DNA of 64,000 nt, from contig DUEV01000005.1 in assembly GCA_011170375.1 (NCBI GenBank), positions 185,894-249,893 of the forward strand, in the 5' to 3' direction. The stretch's first letter is position 1, and each line of letters begins with the position of its first letter. A program made the translations under genes and the position numbers. Below are positions 7,237-14,977 of this stretch, piece after piece. The notes below the pieces were generated by a model, which saw only the letters and a program-made list of their open reading frames with translations, did no database searches and had not been told where the DNA came from. This DNA is from Dehalococcoidia bacterium. Its GTDB lineage: Bacteria > Chloroflexota > Dehalococcoidia > Dehalococcoidales > Fen-1064.

Positions 7237-8684
7237 TTAGAAGGGCCAACTGGTTTCTTATTGGTATAGTTGCCATCTTTGCCTTCGCCCTGTGGGTGCT
7301 GTTGCCGCTCGATAGTGACCGGTTCGGGCGGCAGGGAATACAGTTTGGGCTTGACCTGGAAGGCGGCGTACGCCTGGTCTATCAAGCAGACCTGTCATCG
7401 GTTGAACCGGGTACCGAGGACCAGATTATGGATGGCGTTATTGAGGTGATTGCCAATCGGATAAACCCGCTGGGCGTCACCGAACCGAACATCGAACGGC
7501 GCGGTGGTGACCAGATAGTGGTTGAGTTACCCAACCTCAGCGTCACCGACGTCCAGAAGGAACGTATCGGGCGTACGGCGCTGCTCGAATTTCGTGAGTA
7601 TAAAGAAATCGTTATTGGTGGTGAAGAGGAGCCGATAGGCGAGGAGGAAGAGGAGGAAGAACCCGCGGGCGAGCAGGAGGAGGAAGAAGAGGAAGAGCCC
7701 AACGGTGACGGCACCGATATAGAGACGATAGAGTTGTGGGTTCCAGCTACCGGTATTATCGATGGCGAAGAGAAGGTGCTAAACAGCAGCTACTTCAAGA
7801 GTAATACCTACGTGACTACCGGCCAGATGGGTGGGATAGTACTGCATTTCGAATGGAACGAGGAGGGTGCCATTCTTTCTGAGCAGATTACCGGCCGGCT
7901 TATCGGAGAGCCGCTGGGTATCTTTGAGGGTTCGGGTAGCGATGCTCAAGCCTTGCTTGGCGAAGACGGGCAACCTATTGCTCCAATAGTCAATGACGTG
8001 ATTACAGATGCGGGTATTATTACGGGACTGAGTCTCAAGGATGCTACCGACCTCTCCAATCAGCTCAACGCCGGGCGGCTGCCTGTACCGCTGGAGAACA
8101 TCGGAGAGATCGATATCGACCCTACTCTTGGTGAGGATTTTGTTGACCTCAGCCTGAAGGCGGGCATTATCGGCATTGCGCTGGTGATGTTTTTCATGAT
8201 TGCCTATTACCGCTTGCCGGGACTATTGGCCGGCCTGGCGCTGGTTTTTTACGGCGTACTGGTGCTGGCCATTTTCAAGCTGGTGCCGGTCACCCTGACA
8301 CTGGCCGGTATTGGTGGTTTCGTCCTGTCGCTGGGTATGGCGGTGGATGCCAACGTGCTCATCTTCGAGCGGATGAAGGAGGAGTTGAGGAGAGGGCGGA
8401 CACTCGGCGCCGCCGCCGAGGCCGGTTTCAACCGTGCCTGGACGGCTATTCGCGATAGCAATATCACTACTATCATTGTTTGTATTATTCTCATCATAGT
8501 AGGAGATCAAATGGCCTTCGGCGGGTCGGTTCAGGGTTTCGGTCTGACACTTCTCATTGGCGTGGTGGTCAGCATGCTTACGGCTATTATTGTCACCCGG
8601 ACATTCCTGCGCCTGCTGGTCGGTACCGACCTGGCAAGGCAACCACGCCTCTTCAGCCTGTATTCAGGGAGGAAAGATGTTTGA
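7233..8684 (+). CDS. secD: protein translocase subunit SecD
   Basis: This 483-residue inner-membrane partner of SecYEG uses the proton-motive force to pull exported proteins outward. One N-terminal membrane helix is followed by GLDLEGGVRLVYQ (the FGLDLxGG motif), the large periplasmic P1 region, then five membrane helices starting near residue 310 with the family motif GMAVDANVLIFERMKEELRRGRTLGAAAEAGFNRAW. The periplasmic region contains an unusual run of glutamates at about residues 130-160. The start overlaps the upstream gene as ATGA and the end overlaps secF by 8 nt. Confidence 0.96.
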   Translation: MIRRANWFLIGIVAIFAFALWVLLPLDSDRFGRQGIQFGLDLEGGVRLVYQADLSSVEPGTEDQIMDGVIEVIANRINPLGVTEPNIERRGGDQIVVELPNLSVTDVQKERIGRTALLEFREYKEIVIGGEEEPIGEEEEEEEPAGEQEEEEEEEPNGDGTDIETIELWVPATGIIDGEEKVLNSSYFKSNTYVTTGQMGGIVLHFEWNEEGAILSEQITGRLIGEPLGIFEGSGSDAQALLGEDGQPIAPIVNDVITDAGIITGLSLKDATDLSNQLNAGRLPVPLENIGEIDIDPTLGEDFVDLSLKAGIIGIALVMFFMIAYYRLPGLLAGLALVFYGVLVLAIFKLVPVTLTLAGIGGFVLSLGMAVDANVLIFERMKEELRRGRTLGAAAEAGFNRAWTAIRDSNITTIIVCIILIIVGDQMAFGGSVQGFGLTLLIGVVVSMLTAIIVTRTFLRLLVGTDLARQPRLFSLYSGRKDV

Positions 8685-9597
8685 TATCGTCGGCAAGAGA
8701 ATATGGTTCTTTGCTATCTCCCTGGTCCTGATTCTGGCCAGTGTTATTGCCCTAGCAGTGCTGGGACTCAAGCCCGGGATTGATTTCAGCAGTGGCTCGA
8801 TAATAACGCTGAGCTTTGAAGAAACTGTTACTCCTGAAGAGGTGGAGGGCGAGTTGCTCAGTCTGGGTTATGCCGGTCAGGTCGAAGAGTCGCAGGGCAA
8901 AATCATCATCCACACTGTAGAATTAAGCACTACGGAGAAAACCAAGCTGGAGGAAGGCCTGGAGGCGAGTCTTGGGCCGGTCGAGGAAAAGGGTTTTGAG
9001 ACTGTAGCGCCGGTGATAGCTGAGGAAACGGCCAAGATCGCTGCTATCGCCGTGGGCGTGGCTGCTGTCGCGATATTAATATATATAACCTGGGCATTCC
9101 GCCGCATGCCGAGGCCCTTCCGCTATGGCACCTGTGCCGTAATTGCGCTGGTGCATGATGTGCTGGTGGTGCTGGGAATATTCGCTATCCTCGGTAGCTT
9201 CATGAATTGGGAAGTCAACCTGATGTTTATCACCGGGATTCTGGCTGTTATCGGCTACAGTGTGAACAATACCGTGGTGGTCTTTGACCGGATACGGGAG
9301 AACCTGCGTCAGGGGATAAGCGCTGATTTTGAAGTTGTGGTCAACAGCAGTCTGGTGGATACTCTGGGTCGGTCGCTGAACACCAGCCTGACGACCCTGG
9401 CGGTGGTAATAGCCCTGGTGCTATTTGTTGGCGTGTCAATTCAGAATTTCGCTGTTGTCCTGCTCATCGGTGTTGTCGCCGGGACCTACAGCTCACTATT
9501 TGTGGCACCTCAGTTGCTGGTGGTCTGGGAGCAGAGAAAGTGGTCCGGCTTCGTTCGACGTCCGTCTCCGGCTGCTGGGGGAGTCCGGAGGGGGTAG
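8677..9597 (+). CDS. secF: protein translocase subunit SecF
   Basis: A 306-residue membrane partner of SecD. The start ATG 8677 is set by a strong AGGGAGGA seven bases upstream and by the sequence MFDIVGKRIWFFAISLVLIL; the open frame extends further upstream, but that is a shadow of secD. The family motif GLKPGIDFSSGS follows the first helix, and the C-terminal half has five helices including VIGYSVNNTVVVFDRIRENLRQG and the LxTSLTTLAVV motif (NTSLTTLAVVIALVLFVG). The length is typical of SecF. Confidence 0.95.
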   Translation: MFDIVGKRIWFFAISLVLILASVIALAVLGLKPGIDFSSGSIITLSFEETVTPEEVEGELLSLGYAGQVEESQGKIIIHTVELSTTEKTKLEEGLEASLGPVEEKGFETVAPVIAEETAKIAAIAVGVAAVAILIYITWAFRRMPRPFRYGTCAVIALVHDVLVVLGIFAILGSFMNWEVNLMFITGILAVIGYSVNNTVVVFDRIRENLRQGISADFEVVVNSSLVDTLGRSLNTSLTTLAVVIALVLFVGVSIQNFAVVLLIGVVAGTYSSLFVAPQLLVVWEQRKWSGFVRRPSPAAGGVRRG

Positions 9598-9604
9598 TGG
9601 CTGT

Positions 9605-10513
9605 ATGTTCTCAACGAGGACCGGTGCTGCCCGACTGGCCTTAATCGCCGTCATTGTCTTGATTATCGTCAAGGTAGTGGTGGCGTGGATTACCGGTAGT
9701 CTCAGTATCACCGCTCAGGCGATGGACAGTTTCCTTGACCTGTTTGGTATCACTATTACCCTTGTTGCCGTTCGTATGGCAGCGATGCCGGCCGATGAAG
9801 GGCACCCTTTCGGGCACGGTAAAGTGGAGGGTATCGCTGCCATTGGGCAGGCGGTGCTGATTCTGACGGCGGCTGGCTTAATAGTCTATTCCGCGATTGT
9901 CCGTATTATCGGTGGTGCTGTGGTAGAGATGACCGAGGCCGGAATCGGCGTGATGCTGTTCTCCGTGGTGGTCAGTTTATTCCTTGCCCGTTACCTGCAT
10001 CGGGTGTCACAGGCAACCGGTTCGCTGGCACTGGAAGCGTCCGCCCGTAATATCACCGCTGACGTTTACTCCGCAGCCGGTGTTCTGGTGGCGATGGCGG
10101 TGATACGCATCACTGAGTGGTATATTGTCGACCCCATCATTGCCCTCGGAGTGGCCGCTTTGATACTGAAAGCTGCTTACGATGTCATCCAGCGGGCGGT
10201 TACTGAATTAACCGACGCCCGTTTGCCTGAAGAGGAGCAAGGGATTCTGGTTGATTGCATTAATGAGCATCGTGGCCAGCTGGCTGGTTTCCATGCCGTC
10301 CGCGGTCGTAAGGTAGGTAACCAGCGTTTCATCGACCTGCATCTGGTAATGCCCAAGAACGCCAGTGTTGAAGAGGCCCACGACATGTGCGACCATCTGG
10401 AGAAAGACATCGAAGACCAGCTGAGTAATACCAGCATTACCATCCACGTTGAGCCCTGCCGGGTTGATTGTCGCGATTGCCAGGTGCTCAATTGCAGCCT
10501 GCGCCAGGAGTGA
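9605..10513 (+). CDS. cation diffusion facilitator (CDF) metal/H+ antiporter
   Basis: A 302-residue divalent-cation efflux protein with six predicted helices and a cytoplasmic C-terminal domain. Start ATG 9605 lies about 10 nt after GGAGGGGG. The first metal motif in helix 2 is AMDSFLDLFG (D and D), followed by the histidine loop EGHPFGHGKVEGIAA. The helix-5 motif reads ARNITADVYS, so the usual histidine or aspartate is asparagine, which may change metal choice. The C-terminal domain ends in a short cysteine cluster, CRVDCRDCQVLNC, an extra possible metal site. It follows secF by 7 nt. Confidence 0.88.
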   Translation: MFSTRTGAARLALIAVIVLIIVKVVVAWITGSLSITAQAMDSFLDLFGITITLVAVRMAAMPADEGHPFGHGKVEGIAAIGQAVLILTAAGLIVYSAIVRIIGGAVVEMTEAGIGVMLFSVVVSLFLARYLHRVSQATGSLALEASARNITADVYSAAGVLVAMAVIRITEWYIVDPIIALGVAALILKAAYDVIQRAVTELTDARLPEEEQGILVDCINEHRGQLAGFHAVRGRKVGNQRFIDLHLVMPKNASVEEAHDMCDHLEKDIEDQLSNTSITIHVEPCRVDCRDCQVLNCSLRQE

Positions 10514-10514
10514 G

Positions 10515-11126
10515 CTAGACCGCCTGCTGTATACCGGAGACGATGAACCACACACCGAATCCCGCCAGAATCAGGCTGCAAATAATAAAGAGCCATTCCT
10601 GGAACCGCTTGTCCCAGAGTGACTGGGTCCTGTATATCAGCACGGAAACCAGTGAGAGCCAGACCAGATCACATGACCAGTGGACGAGGATGAGGGCGGT
10701 CAGCCCGCCGCCACCATAGTCGTCTATCCGCTCAATAAGCATGAGGCCGACAGTTGCCCACCAGAGCAGGAAGAAGGGATTGAGCCCGCTGGTGATGATA
10801 CCTGCGATAGTGGCGTTATAGGACAGGTCTTTCTCTCCGTGGACTACCTCAGAGCGGGCACGGAACATGCTGAAACCCAACCAGATAATGATGCCGCCGC
10901 CTAGCAGACTCAATACCAACTGCACGGTGGCGTTCTCGAAGAACCGGGCAAAGCCGAAGTATATCAGCAGTATCAAAGGTACTTCTATCACGGCATGACC
11001 GAGTGCTATCTTGGCTCCCGTCCAGGGGCTGCGGTAGCTCTTAGCCACGGTGACAGCGAACATCGGTCCCGGCATCATCACGCCGGATAGGGAGATTACG
11101 ACGACACTTAGCAGAACCGGTAGCAT
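10515..11126 (-). CDS. LysE/RhtB family amino-acid exporter
   Basis: This 203-residue protein has six predicted membrane helices. The LysE/RhtB/threonine-efflux signature is seen at the start: SGVMMPGPMFAVTVAKSYR, equivalent to the PGP motif, followed by GAKIALGHAVIEVPLIL. A central loop (RARSEVVHGEKD) and the second half GIITSGLNPFFLLWWATVG repeat the family architecture. The family exports basic or neutral amino acids using the proton-motive force; the substrate here cannot be told. It is convergent with the CDF gene, with one base between the two stop codons. Confidence 0.85.
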   Translation of the reverse strand: MLPVLLSVVVISLSGVMMPGPMFAVTVAKSYRSPWTGAKIALGHAVIEVPLILLIYFGFARFFENATVQLVLSLLGGGIIIWLGFSMFRARSEVVHGEKDLSYNATIAGIITSGLNPFFLLWWATVGLMLIERIDDYGGGGLTALILVHWSCDLVWLSLVSVLIYRTQSLWDKRFQEWLFIICSLILAGFGVWFIVSGIQQAV

Positions 11127-11256
11127 AAGTAATACCTCTGAAGGGATTTTATCATACCTGCTTGTGGGCGTCTCTTTGGGCTAAGGTGTGGGTTGAGTTA
11201 CTCTCTCGTATTCACTATACTTTCAGAGTAAGATAGTCTGGTGTGGGGAGAGAAGT

Positions 11257-12447
11257 ATGGCGCTGGACCTGAGCAAGATTGTTACCCAGGTGGCCGCTAT
11301 GGTGGCCAGGCTGAGGGCTGACAGCCGGGAGAGACAGGAGCACCTTGAATATGCCCTGAAAGTGCTCAAGCTCCAGGATGACATTGAACGACTTCGGGAG
11401 AAAATCGGTGCCAGCCGGACGACCTGGCTGGTGGCCGGTCTGGTGGATGGCCTCAACCAGCGCTATTCAGTACCGTCGGTTCCGACAGATTTCACCGTCA
11501 TCGCCAGTGATGGTTCCCACATTGATGTCGACCGGCACCGCTCGACACGGTGCTACCTGATAAATATCGGCTCAGTCACTTTCCGCTACGGAACCAAACC
11601 CGGCGCTGTCCTTGATAGTCTACCCTATCTCTACGCCGGTGACGAAGACTTGGTGATTGCAGCACCGGGGCAGCGGGGTCGTGAACAACCGATAGAGGGT
11701 ACTCTGCTGGGTATCAAGCGTAGCGTCGATGAGTGCCGTCACCTGGTGGAGCTGGCATCAGCATTGCCGGTAGATAATCCTACTCTGGCGCTGCTTGATG
11801 GCTCGCTGATTCTCTGGAACCTGGAGGCCTACGCCGATTTCGTTGCCGAAGAGCTGCTTGATAAGGGTTTCTTGGCGTGTCTTGAGGAGATGAGAAGGCT
11901 CAGCCAGACTAAGAGGCTCGCTCTCGCCAGCTACATCAGCTTCCCCCGCAGTACCGACGTCGTCAATACGCTGCGCGTGGCTGTTTGCCCCAAGGAGATA
12001 GTTGACAGCGACCGTTGCCCGGCGTGCGAAACACGAGAATGCGATGCCCTCGCCGGGGTGCGTGACCGAGGATTATTTGCCAGTCTGCTCGAGCCCGGGG
12101 AGCGCTCCTCACTTTTTATCAGTTCCTCCAAAGTCCAGCAACGCTACGGATTCCACCAGGTCCACTTCTTCTATCTGAAGCTGGACGACGAGGTTGCCAG
12201 GGTTGAGATACCGCAGTGGGTGGCTGCCGATGAGGACCTGCTCAGCCTTACTCATACCCTTGTCCTTGACCAGTGTCTGCGAGGACATGGTTATCCCATA
12301 GCCCTGAGTGAGGCCCACGAAAAGGCGGTCGTCACCGGGGCAGATGCTGAGAATTTCTGGCGACTGGTAGAGGAGTCAATGGTAGAGGAACATCTACCTG
12401 TTGTTGGCTCAGCCAAGAACCGAAGCAAGCGGACGAGGTGGGTTTAA
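11257..12447 (+). CDS. nurA: NurA-domain DNA repair nuclease
   Basis: A 396-residue protein with the NurA 5'-3' nuclease/endonuclease fold. The first catalytic aspartate motif is FTVIASDGSHIDVDRH (Asp near residue 85), the second TLALLDGSLILW near residue 186, and a late LTHTLVLDQCLRGHGYPIALSEAHEKAVV carries the conserved basic and acidic residues of the third motif. The first 50 residues are a charged, probably coiled-coil helix. NurA works with the HerA translocase in DNA-end resection; a HerA gene lies 9 kb downstream (21250-22869). The start ATG follows GGGGAGAG. Confidence 0.87.
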   Translation: MALDLSKIVTQVAAMVARLRADSRERQEHLEYALKVLKLQDDIERLREKIGASRTTWLVAGLVDGLNQRYSVPSVPTDFTVIASDGSHIDVDRHRSTRCYLINIGSVTFRYGTKPGAVLDSLPYLYAGDEDLVIAAPGQRGREQPIEGTLLGIKRSVDECRHLVELASALPVDNPTLALLDGSLILWNLEAYADFVAEELLDKGFLACLEEMRRLSQTKRLALASYISFPRSTDVVNTLRVAVCPKEIVDSDRCPACETRECDALAGVRDRGLFASLLEPGERSSLFISSSKVQQRYGFHQVHFFYLKLDDEVARVEIPQWVAADEDLLSLTHTLVLDQCLRGHGYPIALSEAHEKAVVTGADAENFWRLVEESMVEEHLPVVGSAKNRSKRTRWV

Positions 12448-12502
12448 GTATTTTTATAATTTCACCCCGTGAAAATGAATAATTCGGGAAAAGGGGACTA
12501 AA

Positions 12503-13066
12503 GTGAGAAGATTATTAGTGATAATTCTAGTAATTGGTGTTAGTCTACTCAGTGCTTGTGGCGGAACATCACAAGTGTCTGATTCCACGCTGGGTTCTGA
12601 GGAGATTGAAGCATCTGACAATAGTGTCACGATTGTTATCGACAAGATAGAAAGAGCCAGCGTTATGCCTGCCGACATAGTTGAAGACCTTTCGACTACA
12701 ACGCCTTACCAGACACCTGCACTTGCTACGGGTTGCGACTTTTTCTGTATTTATCTGACCATTACTCGTATCGAGGACATACACATGATTGACGCGTTCG
12801 GTTATGGTGAGGGAGAAACGGCCTTAATTAATGCCGCAGCCCAGAAATATGAGCTTATCATTGCCAACCTGACGGGGATTGTATTCACTGACCCGCATGA
12901 TATAACAAGCCCCTGCGAGATGGCGGAGGATGCCACCGCGTTTTGGGTTTTCGAAGTCCCTGAAGATGAGGACCCAGCAAGGTTTGAATTCATCTATACG
13001 TATAAAACAGAGATTGAAGAAGAAACCGAAAGCGGTGGTCAAATAGATATTATTTTTCAAGACTAG
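12503..13066 (+). CDS. hypothetical secreted lipoprotein
   Basis: This 187-residue protein has a GTG start preceded by AAGGGGA. The first 19 residues are a lipoprotein signal peptide, RRLLVIILVIGVSLLSACGG, whose lipobox LSAC would be cut before the cysteine. The mature part is acidic, with cysteines spaced CDFFC and one later in SPCEMAEDATAFW, possibly forming disulfides. No recognisable catalytic motif was seen. It is presumably anchored on the outer face of the cytoplasmic membrane. Function unknown. Confidence 0.75.
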   Translation: MRRLLVIILVIGVSLLSACGGTSQVSDSTLGSEEIEASDNSVTIVIDKIERASVMPADIVEDLSTTTPYQTPALATGCDFFCIYLTITRIEDIHMIDAFGYGEGETALINAAAQKYELIIANLTGIVFTDPHDITSPCEMAEDATAFWVFEVPEDEDPARFEFIYTYKTEIEEETESGGQIDIIFQD

Positions 13067-13181
13067 GGAGAAGAAGGGGTAGGATTACCGATTTTCTGGT
13101 ACATGCATTGACCAGGCGGAATTGCAGTTGTAGAATACCGAGACAACCATAGGACATCGCCTTCGGGGGAAGGAGGGGAAC

Positions 13182-13661
13182 ATGGCAGCGGGTGATATTT
13201 GTGGGGACCTGAAGACCTGTGAGCTGTTCGACTCACTGGATGAGGGGGAGGTGCAGGTGATTACTTACCTGCTCGGAGATAGTTGCTGTATGGAACTTTA
13301 CCAGGCGGGCGACCACGTTTTTGACCAGGGAGAGTTGAGCTCCAATCTCTATGTTATTGTCAGTGGTCAGGTGGTCCTGCAGCGGACGGTCAATCTTGGG
13401 GACAAGACGGCCACCCGGCCCTTGGGACTTTTAAGTAAGGGTAGAGCTATGGGCTGGTCGGCGCTGCTCTACGGCCCCCGTTACGCCACCGCCTCGGCTG
13501 TCTGTCGGCAGCCGAGTGAACTGATTGTCATTGAGGGAGCTGTACTCAGAGCAGCGCTCGAGAAAGAGCCTGTAATCGGCTTCAAGGTGATGGACAAGCT
13601 CGCCTGCCTGCTTGGCGACCGGCTCCGTGCCGCCTACAACACCATGGAGGGACATCTGTAG
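13182..13661 (+). CDS. cyclic-nucleotide-binding-domain protein without HTH
   Basis: A 159-residue protein that looks like a stand-alone cNMP-binding (Crp/Fnr N-terminal) beta-barrel. It opens with CELFDSLDEGEVQVITYLLG, then YQAGDHVFDQGELSSNLYVIVSGQVVL, the barrel pattern with turn glycines, and GRAMGWSALLYGPRYATASAVC in the position of the phosphate-binding cassette. In that cassette the canonical GE..L and R..S/T are partly replaced, so ligand binding is uncertain. The C-terminus is a short helix and no DNA-binding HTH follows. The start has GGGGGAAGGAGGGGAAC upstream as a strong SD. Confidence 0.8.
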   Translation: MAAGDICGDLKTCELFDSLDEGEVQVITYLLGDSCCMELYQAGDHVFDQGELSSNLYVIVSGQVVLQRTVNLGDKTATRPLGLLSKGRAMGWSALLYGPRYATASAVCRQPSELIVIEGAVLRAALEKEPVIGFKVMDKLACLLGDRLRAAYNTMEGHL

Positions 13662-13741
13662 TAAAGATGACGTCTATGAAACGCAACATAACGATTGAAT
13701 ACCTGCAGCAGTACATTAAATCTTAGGATTTCAAACCCGAA

Positions 13742-13975
13742 TTGAAAGAAGGCTACTTTATGAAGCTCGTGGAGGAAGTGGGGGAGCTCGCAGAAGTAAT
13801 AAGGAAAAACCAAAGATACCAAGGTGACCCCAATAAGGCTATCAAAGGTACAATTGAAGAAGAGCTTTATGACGTCTTGTACTATGTAATAGCACTGGCA
13901 AATGCATTCGATGTCGACTTGGAAGAGTGCTGCCGGTTGAAGGAAGAGATAAATAAAGAACGAACAGACCATTGA
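13742..13975 (+). CDS. MazG-like NTP pyrophosphohydrolase, 5' end interrupted by a stop
   Basis: The core motif KLVEEVGELAEVIRK and the later EEELYDVLYYVIALANAF contain the EExxE and ExxD metal ligands of all-alpha NTP pyrophosphatases, which remove aberrant nucleotides. The natural start seems to be ATG 13676: the frame from there reads MKRNITIEYLQQYIKS, then TAG (13724-13726), then DFKPELKEGYF, as in intact relatives. Because of this stop, translation would have to begin at TTG 13742 or, better supported by AGAAGG 7 nt upstream, at ATG 13760. It may be a recent pseudogene, a shortened active protein, or a sequencing error. Confidence 0.65.
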   Translation: MKEGYFMKLVEEVGELAEVIRKNQRYQGDPNKAIKGTIEEELYDVLYYVIALANAFDVDLEECCRLKEEINKERTDH

Positions 13976-14053
13976 AGTCTCTTTTTTGCTATGTGTATGT
14001 GTAGGGAAGAATTATTGCGTACCGGCTTTATGTGGTATACAAAAGGGGAGCCA

Positions 14054-14149
14054 AAGAGGGGTGGAGCCCCTCTTACATAAGTCATTCCCCTTCCCCTCCT
14101 AGGGGAAGGGGATAAAGCGGGTTCTCAGGAAAATCGAAGATTTTTCCTG
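14054..14149. repeat. three tandem hairpins in a 230-nt gene-free gap
   Basis: Three consecutive inverted repeats: 14054-14061/14067-14074 (8-bp stem, 5-nt loop); 14086-14097/14101-14112 (12-bp stem of C- and G-runs, 3-nt loop); 14126-14135/14139-14149 (10-bp stem with one bulged T, GAA loop). No strong T-run follows, so a simple intrinsic terminator is not clear. This could be a REP-like intergenic repeat or a structured transcript end after the MazG-like gene. Confidence 0.6.
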
Positions 14150-14206
14150 GGTGCTTAAAGAGGATAGGGTCGTTGGGCTACTAACTGTGGCTGGAAGGAG
14201 CTAAGA

Positions 14207-14278
14207 ATGGGAACCAAAGGGCGCAAGAACATCAAGAAACCAAAGCAGCAGAAGGACAAAAAGGACAAGAAGAAATAG
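14207..14278 (+). CDS. 23-residue lysine-rich peptide
   Basis: A very short ORF with a strong Shine-Dalgarno GGAAGGAG at 14191-14198 and ATG 14207. It encodes MGTKGRKNIKKPKQQKDKKD followed by KKK and a TAG stop. More than half the residues are basic and none are hydrophobic apart from one Ile. It could bind RNA or DNA or act as a leader. The next gene starts 9 nt after its stop, which suggests translational coupling. The near-ideal ribosome site is the main argument that it is real; I do not recognise a named family. Confidence 0.55.
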   Translation: MGTKGRKNIKKPKQQKDKKDKKK

Positions 14279-14287
14279 GGTCCAATA

Positions 14288-14887
14288 ATGCCTGAGTTAT
14301 CGGACAGGGTCGGCGAGGTAATCGAGGCCAGCACCACGGAATTCGTCACCGAGTGCTATGAACTCTACGAGTTGCCGCCGCTGGGCAGCCTGGTGAGTGT
14401 TGGAGAAGCGTCTGCGGAGACGTTTGGTATTATTTATCATGCTACCACCGCCAGCGTCGAACCGGGACGGCGTCCCATTGCCCGTGGTAAGGACGAGACC
14501 TCCGAAGAAGAAATTTATAAATCAAGCCCGCAGCTTGAGAAGTTATTGCGCAGCGAATTCGGCGCTCTGGTGGTTGGTCATAGCAACGGTGAGACTGTCT
14601 ATCAATACCTGCCGCCGAAGCCAGCCCATATCCACAGCTTTGTTTACCTATGCCCATCAGAGCGGGTGAAAGAGTTCAGCCGGTCGTTCGATTTTCTCAA
14701 CCTCCTGCTGAATACCTCGCTACCCGTCTCTGTAGAAGAGCTTGTTGCCGCCACTCTACGTCAGATGAGCCGGGCGCATGAAGATAAACAGGCTTTTCTG
14801 AAGGCGGCGGGTCGCGAGCTGGCGGTGCTCCTCAGCAGCGAGTTCAATCGGCTCAGGGCGATTTTGGGGAGGATTACGCCTGCGTGA
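14288..14887 (+). CDS. HAS-barrel domain protein
   Basis: A 199-residue protein. Its first 80 residues, including GEVIEASTTEFVTECYELYE, LPPLGSLVSV and a later ETFGIIYHATTASVEPGRRP, match the HAS (HerA-ATP synthase) barrel, the small beta-barrel at the N-terminus of HerA ATPases that docks NurA. Here it stands alone, followed by a helical C-terminal half without a Walker motif. Free HAS-barrel proteins occur in cyanobacteria and some Chloroflexota with unknown role. Given NurA (11.3 kb) and HerA (21.3 kb) nearby, an adaptor for that complex is a reasonable inference. Confidence 0.65.
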   Translation: MPELSDRVGEVIEASTTEFVTECYELYELPPLGSLVSVGEASAETFGIIYHATTASVEPGRRPIARGKDETSEEEIYKSSPQLEKLLRSEFGALVVGHSNGETVYQYLPPKPAHIHSFVYLCPSERVKEFSRSFDFLNLLLNTSLPVSVEELVAATLRQMSRAHEDKQAFLKAAGRELAVLLSSEFNRLRAILGRITPA

Positions 14888-14977
14888 CGGCTGAATCATG
14901 GGCGAATGACAGCCGAGAGAAATGCCCTTTTTGTGACATTGAGCTCATATAACAAATCCAAGTATTTGATGCTAGAA

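Noticed and set aside
13724..13726. TAG read as pyrrolysine or other recoding
   Set aside because: TAG ends several intact genes here, for example secF (9595-9597) and the cNMP-binding gene, so it is a normal stop.
13634..13972. 112-codon minus-strand frame over the MazG-like gene
   Set aside because: The plus frame has clear family motifs; the minus frame has none and no supporting SD.
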